64,000 nt of DNA, from NCBI RefSeq assembly GCF_024267675.1, contig NZ_JALDYX010000013.1, positions 49,646 to 113,645 of the forward strand, given 5' to 3'. The notes below the pieces were generated by a model. It saw only the letters and a program-made list of their open reading frames with translations. It was not told the origin of the DNA and did not search any database. Positions within the stretch are counted from its first letter, which is position 1, and each line of letters begins with the position of its first letter. This stretch comes from Marinobacterium sedimentorum. Its GTDB lineage: Bacteria; Pseudomonadota; Gammaproteobacteria; Pseudomonadales; Balneatricaceae. Below are positions 27,442 through 35,903 of this stretch, one piece after another. Position numbers and translations under genes: made by a program.

Positions 27442-28662
27442 ATGGGACAATTTGTTGATACTGCATTGACAAGGCCTTATGACAGAATCTTCAGGCTGAT
27501 TCAAAAGCGGGTAGCCGACAAGATAAAACTACCCGTCGAAATCTAGTTGTGGGGTGGCCACACCTATCGTTTAGGGAAAGGCGAGCCCGCAATCCAGATC
27601 CTGGTCAAGAATCGTCACGGGCTGGCTGCCCTCAGAGACCTGGATGAGGTGAGAATTTGCGAAGCTTACATGGCAGGCAACCTGGATGTCGCGGGAGACA
27701 TGCTGGGATTCGCCAGTCTCCGCGGGCTGTTGCGCGACCATCATCCGCTGCACGCTCTGTGGTCGCGGATTGCGCCACTGTTCGTAGGTCGGGAGCAGAC
27801 CGACCGGCGGGCGATTGCCGGCCACTATGATTTCAGCAACGAGTTCTATCTCAAATTCCTGGATCCTAGCCGCTGCTATTCGCAAGCGGTATTCGAGCAC
27901 GACGACGAGTCACTGGAAGCGGCCCAACACCGCAAGCTCGATTTTGCCATCGACGTTTGCCGGCTAAAACCGGGGGATCACGTCCTGGATGTCGGCGGCG
28001 GCTGGGGCAGTTTCACCGAGCATGCAGGACGACGCGGAATTCACGTCACATCGCTGACTATTTCAGAACAGTCCGAAGCTTTTCTGGCAGACTTGATTGA
28101 GCGGCTGCAACTCCCATGCAAGGTGCTGAATCAAGACTTTTGGGAACACACATCGCCGGGCCCTTACGATGCCATAGTAATCCTCGGGGTGATGGAACAC
28201 CTGCCCGACTATCCGGCCGTTCTACGGCATCTTCAACGCTTGCTGAAACCAGGAGGGCGCGTGTACCTTGATGCCAGCGCGTACCGGGAAAAGTATTCCA
28301 AGCCGACCTTTGTATCCCGCTATATCTTTCCGGGCGACCATGCTTATTTCTGCCTGCACGCTTTCTTGGCAGAAGTGGCTAAGAGCGAACTGGATGTGTT
28401 GGAGGTGCATAACGACCGGCATAACTACTTCCTCACATGCAAGATATGGGCCGAGCGCCTGGAAGGCGCTCGCGATGAAATAGTGAGCCGTTGGGACGAA
28501 ATGCTTTATCGCCGGTTTCGGCTGTATCTCTGGGGCTCGGCGCATGCTTTTGTCAGCCATGAAATGGATGCGTATCGGGTGGTTCTGGAGCTTCCAAATG
28601 TCAGCGTGAGCAGCAGCGACGCCTATGGTGAGCATATGGATATGGGGACGAAGCAGCTCTAA
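27442..28662 (+). pseudogene. Cyclopropane-fatty-acyl-phospholipid synthase-like methyltransferase with in-frame amber codon
   Basis: ATG 27442 follows GAGGG at seven bases and reads MGQFVDTALTRPYDRIFRLI through 34 codons. TAG at 27544 interrupts the frame, and it then continues without shift (LWGGHTYRLGKGEPAIQI) for 371 codons. The body is a CFA synthase-like SAM methyltransferase: HYDFSNEFYLKFLDP, VLDVGGGWGSF, GVMEHLPDY and a C-terminal YRRFRLYLWGSAHAF. The class modifies membrane lipid acyl chains. The amber codon lies before the conserved domain. The TTG at 27547 could serve for re-initiation, or the gene is dead. All catalytic-domain motifs after the stop look intact. Confidence 0.8.
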
Positions 28663-28841
28663 TGGGCGACCCTGTTAAATTGCACTGAATGTTGATCCGA
28701 TTATGGTAGTTATTTGCATTGAAATATGAACCGCGCAGTGATGCGTATCTCCCTGAATATACCGTAACAAGGGTTCGCGACCTTTATCGCGCTGGTGTGC
28801 TCGTGGCACTGAGGCTGGATTGCCTATGAGGAAATTAAGCC

Positions 28842-29429
28842 ATGGCTGAGATGAAAGATCGTTGGTTGTTTGTAGGTGATATTTGTACCTACTTCGTCGT
28901 TGCCGCGGCTTGCGCCCTGTTGACCGCATCGTGGGTGGGTGCGGCTCCGAACAGTCCAATTCCTTCGTTCGAGGCAACCGCGCTGAGCGGCGAGAAGATC
29001 ACCGACGCCAAGCTCATCGGCCAGCCGACGATCCTGATCGTCACACCCAGCAAAGCTGCCGCCGGAGACACGCGAAAGTGGGCCAATGCGCTGCGGGAGA
29101 ACCTGGATCCGGAGTCAATCCGCATCCGCGACGTGCTGGCTGTCGATCTGCCGTTCTTCATGAGCGAGGCCGACGCCATAGGGCGCGCCAAGGAAAAGAT
29201 TCCGGCTCGCTACTACGACCAGACCTGGATCCTTGATGAAACGAGCCTTGAAACGGCGCTCAATATTCCGACGGGAAGCGCGAGTGCTTACGTGATTGTT
29301 CTGGATTCCGAAGGGCAGATCATCGCCCGCGTCAGTGGCGCTCCGACCGAGCAGCGCATCAGCCAGGTCAAGTCAGCTGTTCAATCACTGGGGATTCCAC
29401 CAGCGGCTTGGTCTTCACAGTTGCAATGA
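28842..29429 (+). CDS. Exported thioredoxin-fold protein without catalytic cysteines (tentative)
   Basis: The 195-residue protein has an N-terminal signal or anchor helix (TYFVVAAACALLTASWVGAA). A redoxin-like pattern follows: PSFEATALSGEKITDAKLIG, PTILIVTPSKAAAGDTRKWA, TWILDETSLETALNI, AYVIVLDSEGQIIARVSGAP. It has no CxxC pair or peroxidatic Cys in the usual place, so it resembles YtfJ-like or AhpC/TSA-fold proteins of unclear activity. GAGGAAATTAAGCC precedes ATG 28842. Its neighbours are island genes for membrane and stress functions. Confidence 0.6.
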   Translation: MAEMKDRWLFVGDICTYFVVAAACALLTASWVGAAPNSPIPSFEATALSGEKITDAKLIGQPTILIVTPSKAAAGDTRKWANALRENLDPESIRIRDVLAVDLPFFMSEADAIGRAKEKIPARYYDQTWILDETSLETALNIPTGSASAYVIVLDSEGQIIARVSGAPTEQRISQVKSAVQSLGIPPAAWSSQLQ

Positions 29430-29606
29430 GTTATTCAGCAGCGCACGCAATCTGGTGCAGACGACGTCTCTGCTCCGCTACCTGGTGTATAACAGAGGCG
29501 AGGATTACCGTGGCACACCGGATATGACGAAGCACTCACTGCTCCGGAAATATCTGCTGAGTTATTTCGCCACCGAAGTGCAGGAGTTAAAAGAAGCATC
29601 ATTCCT

Positions 29607-29955
29607 AGCAGCCCGTCGGACTTAACATTGATCTACTCGGCTCGGGCATCCTGCTTCGCCCTACCTCCTGCATCCATGCAGTCGTACGCAAACATCCCTC
29701 TCTTCGGTAAAGAGGGGTCATTTTATGTACTCTTTATAAAACCACCATGCACAAGCTACATCCCTGTAGCTTGCCCTGCGGGCAGCTATCGTTGTGTAAA
29801 TCGGCTATCCTGCCGATTTATCGCCTCGAAAGAGCGCAAAAACTACCTCATTCAATCGCAGGGAGCGATTGAACGTGCAAGCCCCGAAGGGGTGAAGCAC
29901 ATGAATGTGCTGAACAAAGCGGTCTTTCCCTCGCAACGATCGGCCAAGCCCCTAC
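29607..29955 (-). mobile_element. MITE-1 copy B (reverse orientation)
   Basis: The left edge AGCAGCCCGTCGGACTTA and the following block (GATCTACTCGGCTCGGGCAT) are the reverse complement of the right ends of copies A and C. The far edge ends CGATCGGCCAAGCCCC and is decayed. The interior keeps both family hairpins (CAAGCTAC/GTAGCTTG type near 29755-29777 and AAATCGGC/GCCGATTT near 29800-29821). It also has an extra segment with three hairpins at 29851-29911 not seen in other copies. It has no coding capacity. Confidence 0.75.
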
Positions 29956-30078
29956 GACGAAAGGCGCAAGGTTGAACCTACGCAAGGACGGCGGTGGCCC
30001 TGCAAGGTGGTATGTGCAAAACCGCACTATCGGTGATGAGGCGGATTGGACAGGCGCCGCTCACAGGAGCAAATACGA

Positions 30079-31473
30079 ATGCCAGGAAGCCAACGACCCG
30101 AAATTGAATTGCCCACGATGCTGCTGCGCGCCGCAGGACTCGTCATACTGCTGTTCGCCTGTACGGCGCCTACCTTGGCGCAAGATGTCACCCCGGCTGC
30201 GCCGCGGCAGCCCGTGACTGTCGTTCCCGAAGCAAGTGATGCAAAGATTGCGAGCCGCTTGCAACGCATCCTGAAATCGACCGGATGGTTCGATGTGGCG
30301 CACGTCTCAGTGAATGACGGGGTAGTCTTTCTCGACGGCACGACTGGTACTCAGGAACATCGGGCCTGGGCCGGAACTCTCGCCGAAAACATGCAAGGTA
30401 CAGTCGCCGTCGTCAACCGGATCGAGGCCGGTGCCGATGTCGGCTCTACCTTTGTGCGCGCAGGCGAAGAATTCACAGGTTTCTACCGGCAGATGCTCAG
30501 GGTCTGGCCGCTGGTGGCGCTCGCCGGCCTCGTCATCCTGGCCACATGGCTGACCGCCGGACTGGTAGCGCTGGCGGTTCGGCTGATATTCGCAGGCCGC
30601 ATCGAGTCACCGCTGCTGCTGTCGGTTGTGGCGCGGGCATTTGCAGTTCCAGTCTTCCTGCTGGGCATCTATTTCGTGCTGCAATTTTCAGGCTTGACGC
30701 GGCTGGCCCTCACGGTGCTTGGTGGCACCGGGCTGATCGGCGTTATCATCGGCTTCGGACTGCGCGACATTACCGAGAATTTTCTGGCGAGCATCCTGCT
30801 AAGCATGCGCAACCCCTTCCACAGCGGCGACCTGATCGATGTCGGCGGGCACACAGGTGTGGTGCAGAACCTGAATTTCCGCAGCACCGTTCTGCTCACG
30901 CTTGACGGCAATCAGGTGCAGATCCCCAATTCTACCGTCTACAAGAGCATCATCAAGAATTACAGCAGCATTCCGAGCCGCCGCGCCGAGTTCACGGTCG
31001 GCATCGGTTACGATTCCTCGGCCGTCAAGACGCAGACCCTAATCGCAAAAGTGTTGCAGGAGCATCCTGCCGTCCTCGATACGCCAGAGTCGCTAGTTCT
31101 AGTGGAGGAGTTGGGCCCGGCAACGGTGGGTTTGCGCGTCTATTACTGGTTCGATAGCAACACTTACTCGCCGAACAAAATCAATTCGGCCTTGCTGCGC
31201 CAGACCAAGAACGCGCTACTCAAGGCCGGCATCGAACTTCCGGATTCCGCGCGCGAAGTGATTTTCCCCAAGGGCGTTCCCGTTGTCCAGATGACGAATT
31301 CCACACAAGTTAGGCGTGAATCCGAAAGCGACGCTGGGCGGGCTCCCGCCGCAGACGAGAATAGCGATACGACGCCCAGTGAAGGCAACTTGTCAAATGA
31401 AACTGTAGAGATGCGGGAACAACAATCCAAAGGCAACCTGCCGGAAACCCAGGAAAACCTGCTCAAGAAATAG
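30079..31473 (+). CDS. MscS-family mechanosensitive channel with N-terminal BON domain
   Basis: The 464-residue protein has a signal peptide (LLRAAGLVILLFACTAPTLA), a periplasmic BON domain (about residues 50-120, DAKIASRLQRILKSTGWFD ... VVFLDGTTGT) and three TM helices. The MscS pore and beta domain carries the signatures GGTGLIGVIIGFGLRDITEN, RNPFHSGDLIDVGGHTGVV, QVQIPNSTVYKSIIKNYS. Such channels release solutes on hypo-osmotic shock. AGGAG lies eight bases before ATG 30079. The acidic C-terminal tail (EGNLSNETVEMREQQSKGNL) is unstructured. The gene sits alone between two oppositely oriented MITE-1 copies. Confidence 0.9.
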   Translation: MPGSQRPEIELPTMLLRAAGLVILLFACTAPTLAQDVTPAAPRQPVTVVPEASDAKIASRLQRILKSTGWFDVAHVSVNDGVVFLDGTTGTQEHRAWAGTLAENMQGTVAVVNRIEAGADVGSTFVRAGEEFTGFYRQMLRVWPLVALAGLVILATWLTAGLVALAVRLIFAGRIESPLLLSVVARAFAVPVFLLGIYFVLQFSGLTRLALTVLGGTGLIGVIIGFGLRDITENFLASILLSMRNPFHSGDLIDVGGHTGVVQNLNFRSTVLLTLDGNQVQIPNSTVYKSIIKNYSSIPSRRAEFTVGIGYDSSAVKTQTLIAKVLQEHPAVLDTPESLVLVEELGPATVGLRVYYWFDSNTYSPNKINSALLRQTKNALLKAGIELPDSAREVIFPKGVPVVQMTNSTQVRRESESDAGRAPAADENSDTTPSEGNLSNETVEMREQQSKGNLPETQENLLKK

Positions 31474-31606
31474 CGTGCTGGATCCGCGCGTTTCCTGTGT
31501 TCTGGAAGCACTGGATTTATCGCCGCAGCTCGTCGAGCGAGTGCATAAACGTTACGAGGAACTGGCGCGTTAGGACGTTCGGGCTATCCAGGAATCGGAG
31601 GATCGC

Positions 31607-31894
31607 GAGGTCGGACTTGACCGGTCGTAGCGAGGGAATAGCCGTTTTGAGTCAGTTTTGGGGCTCTTTTAAGGCGATAAATCGGCAGGATAGCCGATTT
31701 ACACAGCGTGAGCTGCCCACCGGGCAAGCTACAGGGATGTAGCTTGTGAATAGTGGCCCTATAAAGAGTAAACAAAAATGACCCCTCTTTACTGTAAAGA
31801 ATCGGCGTTTCCGCACGACTGCATGGATGCAGGAGGTAGGGCGAAGCAGGATGCCCGAGCCGAGTAGATCAGTGTTAAGTGCGACAGGCTGCTA
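31607..31894 (+). mobile_element. MITE-1 copy C
   Basis: The left edge GAGGTCGGACTTGACCGGTC is decayed; the right edge AAGTGCGACAGGCTGCTAG is well kept. The interior has AAATCGGC-AGGATA-GCCGATTT and CAAGCTAC-AGGGAT-GTAGCTTG, both perfect eight-base stems. The block ATGCCCGAGCCGAGTAGATC is nearly identical to copies A and B. It lies 36 bases upstream of the PPK2 start and could contribute transcription signals there. There is no ORF. Confidence 0.8.
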
Positions 31895-31930
31895 GAGACT
31901 GCCGACGTAGAAACCAAAAAATAGTCCGGA

Positions 31931-32712
31931 ATGTTTACAGCGGCTTTGCTGACCGAAAGGAACAATATAAAAATCAATTCTCAAGACTTCCAAGTGTCGC
32001 CTGGAGAAGAGTTCAAACTCAGCGAGCGCCGGACGAAGGCCAAGCCTTTCTTCAAGTCGAAGAAACACTATCACAAACGGCTCGATGAGAGCGTTGAGGA
32101 GCTAAGCGAACTGCAACGCATGCACTACGCGTCCAACCGCTATGCGATCCTGCTCATCTTTCAGGCGATGGACGCGGCTGGCAAGGACGGGGCCATACGG
32201 CACCTCATGTCCGGGGTCAATCCGCAAGGCTGCGAAGTGTTCAGTTTCAAACAGCCGAGCGCCGAAGAACTGGAACACGATTTTCTCTGGCGCACCACCT
32301 GCCGCCTGCCAGAACGCAGACGAATCGGCATTTTCAATCGGTCCTATTACGAAGAAGTGCTGATCGTTCGCGTGCATCCGGAAATTCTGCGCAGCCAGGG
32401 GCTGCCCGCCGGGCTAATCGATGAGCCGGACAAGCACTGGAAGTTCAACCTCGCAGACGTGCGCGAGAGGAAGCGCCGGGATGATTGCATGAAAGCGTAT
32501 GAAGCGTGTCTGAACGCGACCAGCACTGCTCATGCGCCCTGGCATGTCGTTCCGACGACAAGAAGAACGCCCGGCTGATCGTTTCGCAGATCATCCTCGA
32601 TACCATGAAGGAACTCAGGATGAGTTATCCGACAGTCGATAAGGAGCGCCTCAAGGAATTGCAGGCCATCCGCAAAGAACTTTGTGGCCGAATGCCACTG
32701 ATGGAAGGTTGA
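31931..32712 (+). pseudogene. Polyphosphate kinase 2 (PPK2) with a frameshift near the C-terminus
   Basis: PPK2 enzymes use polyphosphate to phosphorylate nucleotides. The first frame encodes [19 protein letters not shown], Walker [10 protein letters not shown] (Lys85), [37 protein letters not shown] and [20 protein letters not shown]. The family then continues [20 protein letters not shown]. Here that reading is found in the next frame after GTTCC (about 32550), and goes on to [12 protein letters not shown] and a normal end at 32712. A few bases are missing. The catalytic core is complete before the shift, so a truncated product might be made; a sequencing error is also possible. Confidence 0.8.
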
Positions 32713-32882
32713 ACCATGAATAAGATCAGACGGCTCCGGAGTAATTTGCGGACGAGAGTTTGTGGTCCAGGGCACCCCTCTCGCATCGCTCGCCCAGGAG
32801 ATCATCAAAGGCCAAATATTCCACTGCAGGGGTTTACCCTAGGGGGAAACACCCCATTGCGTCTGCGCGCTGACTCACCTAG

Positions 32883-33164
32883 GGAACCTATGAACAAGTC
32901 CCAGTTGTCCTCTGCGGGTCCTGAAGCGTGCAGCTGCTAGGCGCAGTGTGCAGGCAATACCCTAAAGGGCACCTTGGCCTTAGTCCTTGTCAAGCGCTGC
33001 AACAACGCAGATGTATGCTTCAGGGCCCGCCCTACGGGGCTTTCGGCGCGACCCGGACTCTTTGTTGCAGCTTCTCGACAGGCCCCGGCATGCTTTCGAA
33101 ACTGCGCCTCGATTCCGGATCGCGCTGAAAGCCAGAGACTCATTGGGACTTATTCATAGGTTCC
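32883..33164 (+). mobile_element. MITE-4, flanked by CTAG duplication
   Basis: The terminal inverted repeats start GGAACCTATGAACAAGTCCC on the left and GGAACCTATGAATAAGTCCC on the right (minus strand), with one mismatch over these 20 bases. CTAG stands directly outside each end (32879-32882 and 33165-33168), as expected for a four-base target duplication of IS5-type transposition. The 282-base interior has no transposase ORF. It lies between the PPK2 remnant and the broken membrane/desaturase genes. Confidence 0.8.
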
Positions 33165-33180
33165 CTAGCTTGTTGTTATC

Positions 33181-33496
33181 ATGCATACGTTAGCTGCAAG
33201 TTATCTCGTGCCGGCTGGATTCAGGCTGCTCATCCAGGCGGTCGTCCTCGTGGTTGCGGTGATCGCCGCTCGCCGATACAAACTGACCGGTTTGTGGATT
33301 TTGGTGGCGCCGTTTTTTTGGCCGTTTCCAAGACGTCATGGCGCTGGTCTCTTCCACGTTGATTAGCGCCGGGCATGATAACGCCATAACCTATTCGGCA
33401 TGGCTTCAATATGTTCCCTGGGTGACCATGACCCTGGTACTCTGCGGCTGGGGTGTGCTGGATTTCAGCCACAAGCAAGGAGCGAAAGCGGCATGA
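33181..33496 (+). pseudogene. Small membrane protein gene broken in a T7 run
   Basis: ATG 33181 encodes MHTLAASYLVPAGFRLLIQA and a hydrophobic helix, then WILVAPFFW. At the run of seven T (about 33316-33322) the frame must shift to go on with FQDVMALVSSTLISAGHDN, AWLQYVPWVTMTLVLCGWGV and DFSHKQGAKAA. The shifted frame ends at TGA 33494-33496, overlapping the desaturase ATG as ATGA. That tight coupling supports the corrected reading. It would be a three-helix membrane protein of about 100 residues, family unknown. A one-base slippage in the T run is the simplest explanation. Confidence 0.6.
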
Positions 33497-33974
33497 CGAC
33501 CGTTGAATGTCCAGGCGACACGGCGGCTTGGAAGAAAATTGTCGTCAGATACCAGCAACCTTCCTGGTGGCGCGCCGTCTGGCAGCCTGTCAACACGTTC
33601 GTTCCTTATACGGCGCTCTGGTATTTGATGTATGTCTGCGCGGCGGTGTCGTATTGGCTGGTGGTGCCGCTGAGCATTTTGGCGGGAGGATTCATGGTGC
33701 GACTGTTTATCATCCACCATGGCTGTGGGCACGGTTCGTTATTCAAATCACCCTGTGCGAATGATATTTTGGGTTTCATCAATTTCATCATTTAAGCTCC
33801 CGGATTCCCAACTATAATCTGGAGCGATGTCACAAGGCGGAGCCGCTGTGTCAAACCGTGCCGCCCGTCTCGTTTTTCGCCAGCCACAAATCGTTCACCT
33901 TCCGGCTCTGGGATGAACAACAGCACAAGCTGGTCGGCTTCGGTGTTCTGGGATCAAGGAAACCAAGTCTGTGA
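33493..33974 (+). pseudogene. Fatty acid desaturase with central deletion
   Basis: The first part, MTTVECPGDTAAWKKIVVRY, goes through two hydrophobic helices to the first histidine box region HHGCGHGSLFKS and NDILGFINFII, then stops at TAA. Immediately after, another frame reads IPNYNLERCHKAEPLCQTVP and RLWDEQQHKLVGFG. Those residues lie after the second histidine box in family members. About 100 codons between, with the second histidine box, are missing, and the third box is also gone. The enzyme cannot be active. Confidence 0.75.
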
Positions 33975-34088
33975 AACTGAACCCGGTGGCAGTGGATCAT
34001 CAAGGTCGGGACCCCGCTGAAAATCAACCCCATTCGCCTCCAGCCGTCTGCTTTGTTGGCTGGCGGCTGGACACATAAGTTCAAACCG

Positions 34089-34964
34089 ATGCGAAAGTTC
34101 TTGCTCATCGTTAAGCAGTCCACCGCGTGGCGGGTTCTCTGCCGCGCTTACGCACGCTGGGTGGAAGCGGATGGCGACGAGGGCGCCGCCGCCTTTGCCT
34201 ATTACCTGCTGCTGTCATTCCTGCCTCTGGTCATCCTGCTGGTGACCGCCGGATCGCTGTTCGTCGAGCGCGACGTGGCGACGCAGGCGGTTGTGCAGTG
34301 GGTCAAACATTACGTGCCGCTGACCGGTGAACAGGAACACTCTGCCGTGGGGTCCATTGGCGGCATGCTGGCGGCGCGGGGCCAGATCAGCCTGGCTGCG
34401 ATTCCGTTGTTGTTTTGGAGCTCGCTGCAATTCCTTAGCGTGCTGATTCGGACCACAAACCGCCTCTGGCATTCGCCGACTTACAATTGGTGGCGGTTGC
34501 CGTTGAAAAGCCTTGCCCTGCTCGGCATCACGGTGAGCGCCGTGTTGATTGGCATTTTGCTGCCCGGGATGGCGCGGATGTTCCGGGAATGGTTCGCGAC
34601 CCAGCTCGGATTTCCCGGTTGGATGTTCGCCATAATTTTCCAGCTCATTCCGTGGCTGGTTTTGTTCTACGGGCTGATCATGATTTACCGGCTGGCCCCC
34701 AGCCGGGCCACCCGGTTTTCCGAAGTCTGGCTCGGCGCGCTGGCCGCGACGCTTTTGATCTGGCTTGGCGAATGGCTGTTTCTGCTTTACGAGATCCACT
34801 TCACGAGCTTCAACGCCCTCTACGGCGCCTTGGGCGGCATCATGGCGTTTCTGCTGTGGATTTATCTCTCAAGCTGCGTCTGCGTGCTCGGCGTCTGTTT
34901 TTGTGCGGCGCTGGCGGAGGTCCGGGCGAAAGCCGAGGGTTCGTTGCAACCAACCGGTGGGTGA
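34089..34964 (+). CDS. YihY/BrkB family inner-membrane protein
   Basis: The 291-residue protein has six predicted helices and the family features: ADGDEGAAAFAYYLLLSFLP near the N-terminus, WSSLQFLSVLIRTTNRLWHS, LIPWLVLFYGLIMIYRLAPS and NALYGALGGIMAFLLWIYLS. The older name ribonuclease BN for this family was an error; function is unsettled, with links to complement resistance and envelope transport. The frame is open from 34053; Met 34089 (MRKFLLIVKQS) is the likelier start, though no strong ribosome binding site is seen. It is one of the few intact genes in this stretch. Confidence 0.85.
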   Translation: MRKFLLIVKQSTAWRVLCRAYARWVEADGDEGAAAFAYYLLLSFLPLVILLVTAGSLFVERDVATQAVVQWVKHYVPLTGEQEHSAVGSIGGMLAARGQISLAAIPLLFWSSLQFLSVLIRTTNRLWHSPTYNWWRLPLKSLALLGITVSAVLIGILLPGMARMFREWFATQLGFPGWMFAIIFQLIPWLVLFYGLIMIYRLAPSRATRFSEVWLGALAATLLIWLGEWLFLLYEIHFTSFNALYGALGGIMAFLLWIYLSSCVCVLGVCFCAALAEVRAKAEGSLQPTGG

Positions 34965-35012
34965 GAAACTTCGCACTTTAACTGGCCAACAAAGGTGAAT
35001 GTTAATTTAAGA

Positions 35013-35183
35013 ACAAGCTCAAACAGTTCTGGAGCAACCTGCGGGGCAACTTTTGGTTCTACCCTCGCTAATGGTGGCGGGCAGCCTTGCGGTCGTGGTG
35101 GCCTTGATTCAAGTGGACACCGCCGGCGGCCAACAGTGGATGTCCCGCTGGCCGCTTCTGTTTGGCTCCAGCGCGTCGGGCGC
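35013..35183 (+). pseudogene. DUF2254 gene, N-terminal fragment
   Basis: NKLKQFWSNLRGNFWFYP, then after a one-base shift SLMVAGSLAVVVALIQVD and QWMSRWPLLFGSSASGA. This matches the first about 55 residues of DUF2254 membrane proteins; the intact gene at 38307 has YWDRLRSSFWFVPGAMASL and AVSAVELDKAV at the same place. The fragment stops abruptly and is joined to a P-type ATPase fragment. Confidence 0.65.
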
Positions 35184-35309
35184 ATGTGCGCGAAGCGCTC
35201 GGCGGCGCGCCTGGAAGAGCACGGGCCGAATCGCCTGCGCGAGGCGCATCAGCGGCCGATGTGGCGGCTCCGCGCGGCGAGGCAAAGGCATCAAATCCAA
35301 AGTGTCTGA
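35184..35309 (+). pseudogene. P-type cation ATPase, N-terminal fragment
   Basis: The frame encodes SAARLEEHGPNRLREAHQRP then MWRLRAARQRHQIQ and a stop. A-x-x-R-L-x-x-x-G-P-N-x-L is the start motif of the cation-transporter ATPase N-terminal domain. Everything downstream of that domain is gone. It is joined directly to the DUF2254 fragment, so both are leftovers of deletion in this island. Confidence 0.55.
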
Positions 35310-35404
35310 TGACGGACAGGATCAAACACTCACTGAACGTCGGACATCGATGGCCCGGGCACAACCTCTGAAGCCTGTATTCACCAACAGTAGGCGCTTT
35401 AGAC

Positions 35405-35575
35405 GATATCGACATCGAGACCTGTCGTGAATGCGGCGGCACCGTCATAGTCTGCATTGAAGACCCGGTGGTAATCAGGAGGGTCCTCGCTCACCTGAAG
35501 GAAAAGGTCGCTTTGGTGATATTCAACGCACTACCCGAGAGCCTGGCGCCTCCGCTAACAAGCCTGTTCGACTGA
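35405..35575 (+). pseudogene. IS91-type transposase, C-terminal remnant
   Basis: The frame reads ALDDIDIETCRECGGTVIVC, then IEDPVVIRRVLAHLKEKV and ends APPLTSLFD before TGA. DIETC-x2-CGG-x-V and IEDP-x-VI-x-x-[IV]-LAHL with a short PP...LF[DG] end is the usual C-terminus of IS91/IS801-like transposases. The rest of the gene is absent. An N-terminal remnant of the same family lies 8.3 kb upstream at 26946. Confidence 0.7.
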
Positions 35576-35903
35576 AGTAGATAGGCACTCAATGCACGTG
35601 GCTGCACCCCTGGGCGGGAGCGGCGCGGGTATCGGCTTGCCTACGGGTTAGGAAGGAGCTGGAAAGATGGGTATCAAGAGTGGGAAAGGAGCGTTCTTTC
35701 AGCAGCGAAGGTAATACTGCGGTTGGTCGTGAGGACTATGGGCGGCCCGATGTCGATGAACGATCCGTGACTTCATGAAAACGGCGCTTATCCTACTTAT
35801 ACTTCAACTTGTTCGTGGCTGCCTGGGCTGTTGCGAACCCTGGTCCAGCGAGACGACGCCATTGCCGGTTCTGCCGGACTCACCCAACGATGAGCAACGC
35901 GAA
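35576..35903. other. Leader of the dehydrogenase gene; no gene recognised
   Basis: This stretch follows the transposase remnant. GGAAAGGAGCG near 35690 resembles a ribosome binding site but has no convincing ORF behind it. The frame of the dehydrogenase stays open back to ATG 35775 (MKTALILLILQLVRGCLGCC), which could be an alternative start. Confidence 0.35.

Noticed and set aside
27544..27546. Amber codon considered as pyrrolysine
   Set aside because: The host looks gammaproteobacterial, no pyl genes are visible, and CFA-like enzymes have no reason for pyrrolysine there.
34995..35309. 104-codon ORF taken as a gene
   Set aside because: It crosses a frame of a DUF2254 fragment and then reads a P-type ATPase fragment; no start signal of its own.
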